Shown: one piece after another, positions 9,548 to 16,879 of the stretch
Layout: each line of letters begins with the position of its first letter
Numbering within the stretch: the stretch's first letter is position 1
Assembly: GCA_022592445.1 (NCBI GenBank)
Contig: JABYQR010000565.1
Span: 1 to 19,662, forward strand
Origin: Cytidiella melzeri
Lineage: Eukaryota > Basidiomycota > Agaricomycetes > Polyporales > Irpicaceae
DNA length: 19,662 bases
Direction: 5' to 3'
Position numbers and translations under genes: made by a program
Notes under the pieces: model-generated
The model's database searches: none
What the model was told of the DNA's origin: nothing
What the model saw: only the letters and a program-made list of their open reading frames with translations

Positions 9548-9689
9548 CAAAGATGACGCAACAAGTCCAACAACGTTGAGGCATATTCGAGTGCTGGCGG
9601 TGGGCCGAATGACAGTATAGGTAGCAGAAGAAGCTGACTTGACGACGCTATCGAGAGGTGAGCCGCTGATGACAGTAGCCATGATTTAC

Positions 9690-10995
9690 TTACATTTCCG
9701 AGGCTTTGGTGTCACAGCAACCTTGGCGATTCGCCCTTGAGTTCGAGCGGGAGTGGCACAAGCTGTGGCTTGACGTTTCCCAGTCGCCTTTCTTGCAGTT
9801 TGTCCTTTGCTAGCGCTTGATACTCGAGTAAGGCTCCGAGGACAGCGTGACTTTCAGAGTCGCTAACATCGGCTATACACTGTGCTTTCAGCGACATCTC
9901 CTCGGCAGGCAAGAAGAGGTCGCAAATCCCCATGTAAGTCATTCGATCTATGACAGTAGCGATATGCTTCGTGGAGGGAGAGTCGTCGAAAAGTGTGGTG
10001 TTGCTACACAATGCTGTCTTTTTCACGAAAGCTTGGACGTGGAATGGGAATGTTCTAATACAACTCCTGAAAGCAGAGAAAGCACCCTATATCAATGGGT
10101 CAAATCAACGTGTATATAGCATTCGGGCATGGTACACTTACCCTGCGGTCGCCGGTTTTAGACTGGCAAACCCCTAGGATTTCCCATCAGCGATGTAGCT
10201 GGTCTTCGAGGGACGCCCACTGATCGTCTCGGTCCGGTGTGACCTGCACGTCCACCAATGCGGTGTCATGCATCTTCAAGGCATCTTCGCTGACTGGACA
10301 GCTCTGTTCGAAGGATCAAACCGCATGTGAGTGGTGACCCGCTTGATACAACGTTGCGCCTAGATTATGGAATACGCCTGATATGCATTGCAGGAAGTTT
10401 GCTCGCTCAGCAAGCTTCAACGACGTCTCGTGTGTAGTTGTAACCAAGGAGAGCGTGTCCGAGAGCCAGTCGAATGCTTGATCAATAGAAGTTGCCCTAG
10501 AGACGTTGAGAGTAGACTTCGCCAAGGTGAAAAGTGAGTCAAGAGAAGATGTCAAAAGTTCTGCGTGGCCAGTTTCGACCTGGAAACTATCCGTGTCTCA
10601 ATCGGTATACGCAGTGAATTTAGAACATACCAAGGTCAAGATGTTTGAAATTACGACTACGACACATTGTGTGATACTTTCCGTGCTGTACTTTTCTCCG
10701 TTGGTAGACCCGGAGCTGGGCAGGACTTCCAACGCCTTGCCGGCAGCTCTGCGTAGACGTTCAAGGGCCCACCAAACCTTTGATCCAGCTTTCAAAAGTG
10801 CGGGGTCGTTGTGAGAGGTGCTGAAGGCAATAACAAGTTATGGTTCCGCCTTCGTCACGGCTTTGATCACCTCTTCCATTTCAAGTTGGTCGCCACCTTA
10901 AAATATGGTGTTCATAAAGCATCCCAGAGGCGTCAGGATTATCTTACCTAAAGAGTCGGATTGCTCAAGTAGTGCTGGGACGGCGGGGAGGGGGC
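9690..10995 (-). pseudogene. ESP1: Separase (ESP1) gene fragment, helical N-terminal region, decayed
   Basis: Exons, right to left: 10948-10995, 10631-10896, 10142-10579 and 10086 to about 9693, with introns of 51, 51 and 55 nt in consistent phases. Characteristic stretches are ISGVFHNLGATLYQAG, WEILGVCQSKTGDRR and VIDRMTYMGICDLFLPAEE, which I recognise as the TPR/ARM-like helical region of basidiomycete separase, the protease that cleaves cohesin at anaphase. The C-terminal C50 caspase-like domain with its His-Cys dyad is absent. Four in-frame stops break it: TGA at 9712-9714, 10187-10189 and 10316-10318, and TAA at 10838-10840. No frameshift is needed. Retained introns show it came from genomic DNA, not from mRNA. 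It lies wholly inside the TIR element. Confidence 0.7.
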
Positions 10996-11297
10996 CTGTG
11001 ATGGGTGTTATGAGTGGATATCAAATGCTGAGACACTGGGATCAGGCACGGGTATGAAACGGTCTATCCCTTGATCCTTTGCTGATGTTGTTCGGCGATC
11101 GTGAGCGAGGTTTCTGATGTATAAGGTATTTTTTGGAACGTGTAAAGCAGTAAATTACTATGCCAATGGGCAGATAGACTCACGGTGTAAGTGATAACAG
11201 CTGTAACAAAAATTAGGTACTGTGTGAGTGCCAACGAGTTGCTGTTTGCATAGTAAAGGAAGGAGGACAGACACATTTATTCAGTTCCTCGGTGTGC
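10996..11297 (-). other. Intronic or non-coding stretch upstream of the separase fragment
   Basis: The part next to 10996 ends, on the minus strand, with ACCCATCACAG and is probably an intron of the captured gene. Further up, TTTTTGTTACAG and CCGTGAGT on the minus strand could bound another small exon (about 11180-11203), but no recognisable protein emerges. Confidence 0.3.
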
Positions 11298-11880
11298 CTA
11301 AGATTGACTCAGTCTGCCTCGGTTCGCCCTGTCCTTCTTGTCAGTGAACACACTCTTCCTAGAAGAAGGAGGCATGGCCCCGTCTCTTGTAGGAAGGGAA
11401 GCACTGAAAGAATCTATTGAATGAGACTGTATGCGCGAAAAAAAATTGGTGTGCATACAGTGAATCTGGCATGTTGAACAGACTTGCACGTGTGAATGCA
11501 GTGTCGCTTGAGGTCTATGACCGCACTCAGAGAGTCGAGTGGACGGTTGAGCTGATCTTGGAGGGCGTTGTTGTTGTTGAGCAGCGGGGGAGAGAGAGAG
11601 AAGATGGTGGTTGGGGGGAGACAACAAAGACGAGAGCGAGAGCGCCGAGGACGGGGAAGGGAAGCGTGAAGGGAGTCGATCCACCACGTCAAAGTGAACC
11701 AAACTGCGTCGAGCGAGAAAGACAGTTTCCCGATTTGTGCAGAAGATGCCTTGATTGGCAGTGGGTGACGGACTCACGTTCACTGCGACTCGGAGACGAA
11801 AGGCGCAACTCTCACCTCGTTCGCTGCACAACATCACCCTGTGGCATTCTGCGGCGGGGTAAAAGATTGGAGGCTCCCTA
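11298..11880 (-). pseudogene. Captured fragment resembling a gene 5' region, unrecognised
   Basis: On the minus strand a pyrimidine-rich leader (about 11580-11680, many CT repeats) resembles a fungal 5' UTR. An open frame reaches TAG at 11298-11300 and ends MPPSSRKSVFTDKKDRANRG plus five residues. The upstream part of this 179-codon frame is low-complexity Ser/Pro/Arg and probably untranslated. I do not recognise the protein; it may be the first exon of the captured separase locus or of a different gene. Confidence 0.3.
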
Positions 11881-12202
11881 ACCTCGTATATGACCTATAT
11901 TCACGTAGGTCTGTTTGTTGTAATGGATGTTCTCGGACTCAGAGGACGTTGTGGTCGCCAGCGCCTTGCATCCGGTCCCAGACGCAGTGTGACATGATGT
12001 AACAGCTGTAATAATGGTTAACAATGTAATATATTACTGCCACTACTGCTTTACATCGAGTGCTGGGCCTTTACATTATTTTAAAATTGTTTACCGCATG
12101 CCACTTGGCCTTTACATTGCAATGTAAAGGACCTGCCTTATGTGGACATCATTATAATGTCTAGCGCGCGCGATAAACCCCCGCCACGCAATATAGCGCG
12201 TG
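11881..12202. other. Right subterminal region of the TIR element
   Basis: AT-rich, no gene. It contains repeated CTTTACAT motifs (about 12050, 12068, 12110), the palindrome at 12109-12130 and CG-rich runs before the TIR. The left subterminal region (7946-8177) has matching TTTACATTGCA and TTTATATTG motifs. Confidence 0.55.
12109..12130. repeat. 22-bp perfect palindrome
   Basis: CCTTTACATTG followed by its exact reverse complement. The half-site recurs singly near both ends of the TIR element, so it may be a transposase-binding site; binding is inferred. Confidence 0.85.
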
Positions 12203-12228
12203 ATAACGTTTTGTTTATTTACCCAATG
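12203..12228 (-). repeat. Right terminal inverted repeat
   Basis: On the minus strand it starts CATTGGGTAAAT and ends AACGTTAT. It is followed on the plus strand by TA (12229-12230) and then the G that completes the splice acceptor. Confidence 0.8.
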
Positions 12229-12671
12229 TAGAAGCCACAATTTGTCAGAGATCCGGGCACACCTCAGAGCCCCACCCAATCAGTTTTGAAGCCCGCTGAT
12301 ACTGAGAATACCAACAAAATCAGCCGCAATACCGACCCGAACTCGTCGAACTACGGCTGGCCTGCCACTGCCTACTATGAGCGTGACGCCAAGTCCCCTC
12401 TGGCGCTCAAGGCACAGCCCCTTGCACTGCAGCAAATCATACGTGTCGCCCTCCGTGCAGCAATGGGCGACTTTTTGTTCACGACCGCATATCCATTGGA
12501 CGAGAACAACTCAAAATACCTACACTCTCTCCTTCGTAAATGCGCTCGGCGCCTCAAGTTTACTGTGTCAGTGAGTGACCCGCCTGGACGTACGGTTTAG
12601 GAAGGAAGTGCATCAGCGCGAGAGGAGGCGGAGCTACTATACACGGGTATCCGCCGATCATGTACTCTCAG

Positions 12672-12679
12672 TATAAAAG
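12672..12679 (+). promoter_or_regulatory. TATA box of Copia LTR
   Basis: TATAAAAG, 33 bp upstream of repeat arm A at 12705, so the RNA start would fall just before arm A. Confidence 0.7.
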
Positions 12680-12727
12680 AGTCCAAACCGGTACAGGGAA
12701 AGACTATCTCTGTTGACCCTGTACCAG

Positions 12728-12776
12728 GTACGCATGTATGCGTTGTACAAATGTATCTCTGTTGACCCTGTACCAG
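12728..12776 (+). other. Intron-like segment in Copia LTR, flanked by direct repeat
   Basis: Arm A ends TACCAG at 12727 and is followed by GTACGC. Arm B, identical over 23 nt, ends TACCAG at 12776. The enclosed 49 nt has GT...AG ends. It is the same layout as in the Gypsy-1 LTR but with unrelated sequence. Confidence 0.4.
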
Positions 12777-12791
12777 ACCGTTTCGTTGACA

Positions 12792-12806
12792 GGTTATGAG
12801 CCCCGG
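12792..12806 (+). other. Primer-binding site matching the anticodon arm of initiator tRNA-Met
   Basis: GGTTATGAGCCCCGG begins immediately after the LTR. It is complementary to the anticodon-arm region of initiator tRNA-Met, the half-tRNA priming known from Drosophila copia. Confidence 0.75.
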
Positions 12807-12898
12807 TCTGCGCAAACCATAACAGATTTCCGTTGCTATCAACATCACCGCTCTGTCCAATAGTTACCCCTATTACGAATAAATCTCTCTACATCTCC

Positions 12899-14626
12899 AT
12901 GTCGAATCTCTCCAAAGTCGATACGAATTCTACTAAGAACACATTGCCGAAACTCGACAATGGTGGAAATACAAATTCCTACGGAACGTGGGTGATGCAA
13001 GTCGAAGCGAAACTTAGATCAGTACATTTGTGGAAATACTTCAAAGGGCCTGATTCGGTGCCACCTATCGTACCAAAACTTCGGAAGACGTACAATGAAG
13101 AAGTCAAGGATCCAGACACAGGAGAGATAACGAGAGGGATGAAGAGAGGAAACGAGGCTGAGGTGGAAAAGGCAATAGAGGACGCGGAACCCTGGTACGA
13201 TGCCAACATCACGGCGATTGCCCTACTACTCAAAGCCATCCCGCGATCCAAGATTCACCTCATAGGTCACACGAGGCGGGCAAAAGAAGCCTGGTCAATT
13301 CTTCAGTCTGAATACCGACCAATCAACAACCTCCGAGCTTCATCGCTCCATCAGAAACTGATGAGTTTTGTTTGCAAAGACGGAATGGACGTTAGCAAAT
13401 GGGTGGACAAAATGCGCGCCATGTACGCGGACCTATGTGATCAAGATCCCAGTCGCATGGCCGACGCGAACTTTGCCACGACTCTGGCCGACCTCATACC
13501 AACTGACAACAGCTGGAGAATGTTCTCAAGAACTCTTCACTACGATATGAGTCTAGCCCTCAACGCCAACAGACCAATGTCCTCGTCAAAAGTTATCGAA
13601 CTCATTAAAGAAGAGGACTGGGCGCAAATGAAGAACAATCCAGAAGTCATCGCGCAGATCTATGAAACTGATGCGATCTATTGGAAAAGAACTTCTGGTT
13701 CTGGCGCGGTTGTGAACCAAGCAGGCGGAAGCGCCAAGAGAATGACTGAATGGTGCGACAACCCCGACTGCCCGCATCCCCGCGGTCATACGAGCAATAA
13801 CTGTTTGTCCTGGGGAAGAGGGAAATGTGGCCAATATCCCGAGTGGTGGAAGTATAGACGCGATATCCATCTACCGCCTTCTCAACGTTCGAAGTCTCGG
13901 AACGTATTAAAATCTTTTAACGCGAAAAAACGTCCTACTGCCAATGTATCGACAGCACCTGCAACGACCGAACCTCCCGGGCAAGAGGTTGTACAAGCAA
14001 ATACGGCGTCCGCCAATCACGACGACCCTGGCACCATATATCTATTGAATACAATGATGACAACGGATCCTGAGGAATCCATCAAGTGCCACAATGTCGC
14101 GTTGTCAGCGGATCACGTCCATCAATTCACCGTTTATCACGACTCAGGCGCCAACAGACATATCTTGTTTGATCGCGCGGTTTTCGACAATTATCGCACT
14201 ATTACACCAATCAGTGTCCGCGGCTTCAGATCGTCTCTCACAACTTCTGCAATTGCTGTCGGCGATGTCTCTCTCCTTGCCACAGTTGATGGATCCACTC
14301 ACAAGATCAAGCTTTGCGATGTCCTGCATGTACCGACCGCACGGATGAATCTGGTGTCTCAGGGCTGTTTGGAGCGATGGGGGGTAGGATCGACGACGAA
14401 GGCCGGGAAGATGGCGCTGGACTTGAACGGCAAGATCATCATCACTGGGAGTCTCGACGAGAATAATCTGTATCGACTCAACGTCACTACTGCTCCACAG
14501 CCTACTCGTGTTGACTCAAGCGCGAAGCACGACACTCAACGCTCACTACTCAACTGTATCTCAGATCCCGTTGCGGCCTCCTCGAGCACGCGCACTGTCT
14601 CAAAGGATTTTTACACCGCCTACTAG
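12899..14626 (+). CDS. Copia gag and protease (open frame ends at a frameshift)
   Basis: 575 codons from ATG at 12899. The frame is open further upstream but this is its first ATG. Residues about 20-270 form a UBN2-type gag domain (SYGTWVMQVEAKL, then KAIPRSKIHLIG). A zinc knuckle CX4CX5HX4C starts at Cys286, followed by GQYPEWW. A basic linker leads to the aspartic protease HDSGANRHI with catalytic Asp415 and the LHVPTARMNLVSQG block. Gag forms the particle; protease processes the polyprotein. The frame stops at TAG 14624-14626, but HRLLGHLGV (GAG-pre-integrase) follows in the -1 frame from about 14611, after a run of five T. The original product was almost certainly one continuous polyprotein. 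Confidence 0.88.
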   Translation: MSNLSKVDTNSTKNTLPKLDNGGNTNSYGTWVMQVEAKLRSVHLWKYFKGPDSVPPIVPKLRKTYNEEVKDPDTGEITRGMKRGNEAEVEKAIEDAEPWYDANITAIALLLKAIPRSKIHLIGHTRRAKEAWSILQSEYRPINNLRASSLHQKLMSFVCKDGMDVSKWVDKMRAMYADLCDQDPSRMADANFATTLADLIPTDNSWRMFSRTLHYDMSLALNANRPMSSSKVIELIKEEDWAQMKNNPEVIAQIYETDAIYWKRTSGSGAVVNQAGGSAKRMTEWCDNPDCPHPRGHTSNNCLSWGRGKCGQYPEWWKYRRDIHLPPSQRSKSRNVLKSFNAKKRPTANVSTAPATTEPPGQEVVQANTASANHDDPGTIYLLNTMMTTDPEESIKCHNVALSADHVHQFTVYHDSGANRHILFDRAVFDNYRTITPISVRGFRSSLTTSAIAVGDVSLLATVDGSTHKIKLCDVLHVPTARMNLVSQGCLERWGVGSTTKAGKMALDLNGKIIITGSLDENNLYRLNVTTAPQPTRVDSSAKHDTQRSLLNCISDPVAASSSTRTVSKDFYTAY

Positions 14627-16319
14627 GCCACCTAGGCGTAAAAGGGCTTTCTCCTACCACTACAGGCCTTCACATAAGCACCGACACATTGAAACCTCAC
14701 ACGTGCGAAATCTGCGCGCGAGCAAACATTAAACGCCTCCCTTTCCCAAAACATACGAATCTCAGGGCCGATCAACTCTTGTTTTGTATTCATCTTGACA
14801 TCTGTGGTCCTCTCCCACTAGGCTACGGTGGCATCAGATATTTTCTACCCTGCATCGACTGTGACTCACGATGGAAAACCCCTCTGTTCCTGAAATCACG
14901 CTCGAACGCGTTCCAAGAATTTGTCAAATACAAGTCAGCAGTCGAACGGTTCACAGGACTGAAGATCGCTGTCATACGAGTGGAAAACGCACCCGAACTC
15001 ACACAAGGCAAGTTCCGCACGTATTGTGAGAAAGAAGGGATTACATTTGAGAAAACTATACCAGATGCGTCACCACAGAACGGAGTTGCTGAACGAACGA
15101 ACTGGACTCTGGCGTCCATGGCTCGCGCCATGCTTATCGACGTGAATATGACGGATTTATTTTGGCCACTTGCGGTACAATGCGCAGCCCACATCCTTAA
15201 TCGCGTGACAACTTCAGCTCTACCCACAAACACCACACCATTTCACCTCTGGCATCACAAGGACCCAGACATCGCACACTTCCATGTTTTCGGCACGCGC
15301 GTAATTGCTCGAAGAATGGACGCCGACTCCATCAACAAAATCCAACCTCGTGGCGAGGAAGGGCGTTTTGTGGGATACGCTCCTGACGCGAAGGGTTTTC
15401 TCGTCTGGTTCCCTAACTCGAGGATTGTGCGATCACGCAGGGACGTCGTATTCCTTGACGACAAACATGAACCACCATCCACACCACTGCCTAACTCCCC
15501 GTTATGGGATGACGTTCTCATGGATGGCAACAATCGCTTCCGAGACCCCGTCGATGCTGTCGCACCAAACGTGTACGTACCTGGTCACCGTGGACCTGTA
15601 ACTGTATCTGACCACATCTCCGTTAGAGATGAGGCAGACCCTCGTACGCCTCACGTACAGGTTCCATTCGAACCTAGTACCTCTGATGGTAAAGATGTGT
15701 TTTCTCGTATTGAGACGCACAGTAAGTCTCTGTTGAGACTTGTATCCCTCAGGGATGTAATTAATGGAATCGCCGTAGGGCGACGTACGCACACTCTGCC
15801 GGCGAGATACAGAGAGAATAACGCCGAGTATTCGATTGAGGGGGGGTTGCATATCAACGACGATTGGGTCCTCAACGCCCGAACACACGGTGTGGAACCG
15901 AGTCTATTGCCATCATCGCCAGAAGCCTCCACCAACACACTATCACCAATCGACGACCCACATGCTAATGACCCAACATCAATCGCCGAAGCGCAACACA
16001 GCAACTATTGGGAACACTGGCTCAGCGCAATCCACGAAGAATTGGCTGCACTAGAAGCCAAAGGCGTATACGAAGAAGTCGAAAGGGTTCCGCCAGGCAG
16101 AAAACCCGTCGATTCGAAGTGGGTACTACACATCAAGCGAAACGCCGACGGACACATCACCAGGTTCAAGGCGCGATTGGTTGCCAAAGGTTTCACACAA
16201 ATACCCGGACAAGACTTCAACTTCACCTTTGCTCCCGTCGCTCGATGGGACTCCATACGCACCATACTCGCTATCGCAGCGCACGACGACCTATACCTCC
16301 GCCACATTGACATCAAAAC
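14611..16319 (+). pseudogene. Copia integrase and N-terminal reverse transcriptase, truncated by insertion
   Basis: Frame 1 from the T run. GAG-pre-integrase HRLLGH lies at about 14614 and CEICARA closes the zinc-binding part. In the integrase core the first catalytic Asp is in HLDICGP (14797-14799), the position of the second holds Glu (VENAPE, codon 14983-14985) and the catalytic Glu is in GVAER (15091-15093). A variable linker follows. RVT_2 starts near 16000 (HEELAALEAKGVYEEV, SKWVLHIKRNADG, FKARLVAKGFTQ, FAPVARW) and reaches motif A, LRHIDIKT, where the sequence passes into the Gypsy-2 LTR. The stop at 16357-16359 is LTR-encoded. Both the Asp to Glu change and the split make it inactive. 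Confidence 0.88.
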
Positions 16320-16482
16320 TGTAACAGTTAAGGTTACTACTCACCAGATAAGTTGTTAAACTTGAAGGGATAGAGTGAGATAGAGTGTAAGAGGTGTGGT
16401 GAGCGAAGTACTGGAGAGTACAAGGTAGTCCTTTATCAACAGAGTGGATAAGACTGAGGGGATATGCCCTCAGGAGTGCCTC

Positions 16483-16490
16483 TATATATA
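16483..16490 (-). promoter_or_regulatory. TATA box of Gypsy-2 LTR
   Basis: TATATATA on the minus strand, about 165 bp before the end of the LTR. Confidence 0.65.
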
Positions 16491-16757
16491 CATGAAGGGG
16501 AGGACCCCAGGTACTACCTTAAGACCCCTAATACCTACATGAGTAAGCGAAGTAATCTACCTTACTAAGCATGCCCTATGCCCTAGTGGTGCCACTTCAA
16601 TAATCAACCAATAGCAATTGTCCCCATGACCTGACCCCATGACCCAGCTCCAAGGCTAGACTTGTTCTAGCTTGTTCTAAGACAAGGCTAGACTTTTCCA
16701 GAAGGTTACAAGAACTATGACATCATCTAATGGAATGTTCTATGCTATGACATCATA

Positions 16758-16797
16758 GTTCCAGCAAGTTCCACAAGGTTCCAGAGAGTTCTATCAT
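16758..16797. repeat. Four-unit GTTCC array with exact 10-bp period
   Basis: Units begin at 16758, 16768, 16778 and 16788: three GTTCCA and one GTTCTA. It lies in U3 of the Gypsy-2 LTR. Confidence 0.75.
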
Positions 16798-16820
16798 GTG
16801 ATACACAGATAAGGAAAGGA

Positions 16821-16862
16821 GCGCATCAGCGCATCAGAGACAGGAGGCGCATCAGCGCATCA
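16821..16862. repeat. GCGCATCA units, two pairs
   Basis: Units at 16821, 16829, 16847 and 16855. They form two tandem pairs separated by AGAGACAGGAG-type sequence that also occurs in the Copia LTR near 12602-12632. Confidence 0.75.
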
Positions 16863-16879
16863 ATTGATAGGCACTGAGA

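Larger units (their letters stand above)
7920..12228. mobile_element. TIR DNA transposon (TA target) carrying captured host gene fragments
   Basis: Termini are 26-bp inverted repeats (7920-7945 and 12203-12228) matching at 22 of 26 positions, including a shared AAACAAAACGTTAT block. TA flanks both sides (7918-7919 and 12229-12230). Removing the element plus one TA rebuilds a normal 59-nt intron of the DUF6532-like gene, which independently supports these boundaries. Subterminal regions hold repeated TTTACATTG-type motifs and a 22-bp perfect palindrome. Without the solo LTR and its duplicated target the element is about 3.5 kb. No transposase is recognised inside; its content is gene fragments in the minus orientation, so it is probably non-autonomous. 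Superfamily is undetermined: TA and a CA start are compatible with Tc1/mariner-like elements. Confidence 0.75.
6791..12565 (+). pseudogene. Interrupted multi-exon gene with DUF6532-like C-terminal exon
   Basis: Exons: 6791-6883 (ATG in context CCCTCATG), 6953-6991, 7042-7580, 7646-7861 and 12232-12565. Introns 1-3 are 69, 50 and 65 nt, and intron 4 is 59 nt once the inserted element is removed; all have GT-AG ends. The N-terminus is basic and helical (QKAQITRERKKREVEAY). Exons 3-4 are low-complexity, rich in Pro, Ser and Asp. Exon 5 contains LALQQIIRVALRAAMGDFLF...LLRKCARRL, which resembles the helical start of DUF6532, a domain of unknown function expanded in Agaricomycetes. One problem: with the canonical intron 2, exon 3 meets a TAG at about 7093, while the long open frame is one register away, so a one-base indel or another splice site is needed. 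Copia cuts exon 5 at 12565; the 3' end is outside the window. Family assignment is tentative. Confidence 0.6.
12566..12791 (+). repeat. Copia 5' LTR (226 bp)
   Basis: Left end TGTCA and right end TGACA form 5-bp inverted termini. The right end is fixed by the adjacent primer-binding site. It contains TATAAAAG (12672-12679) and an exact 23-nt direct repeat (12705-12727 and 12754-12776). The left end is inferred from the inverted match only. Confidence 0.7.
12566..16319 (+). mobile_element. Ty1/Copia retrotransposon, 5' part, interrupted by Gypsy-2
   Basis: 5' LTR, half-tRNA primer-binding site, gag with zinc knuckle, aspartic protease, GAG-pre-integrase, integrase and the start of RVT_2 reverse transcriptase. 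Integrase before reverse transcriptase is diagnostic of Copia. It sits in exon 5 of the DUF6532-like gene; TACTG at 12561-12565 is the expected left target duplication. Gypsy-2 inserted at 16319/16320, right after the reverse transcriptase DIKT motif, so the rest of RT, RNase H and the 3' LTR must lie beyond the right edge. Confidence 0.9.

Noticed and set aside
11417..11881. 154-codon plus-strand open frame rich in Arg/Glu
   Set aside because: It is the purine-rich complement of the CT-rich leader on the minus strand. No domain or splice support.
7920..12228. Helitron as the gene-capturing element
   Set aside because: Helitrons lack terminal inverted repeats and insert between A and T without duplication. 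Here 26-bp TIRs and a TA duplication are present.
12571..12576. GTGAGT as splice donor ending exon 5 of the DUF6532-like gene
   Set aside because: It is in a good phase, but TGTCA at 12566 forms inverted termini with the Copia LTR end (TGACA at 12791), so this GTGAGT more likely lies inside the LTR. Not fully excluded.
12792..12806. Partial tRNA gene
   Set aside because: The match is to the complement of one tRNA arm only and abuts an LTR end, so it is a primer-binding site.
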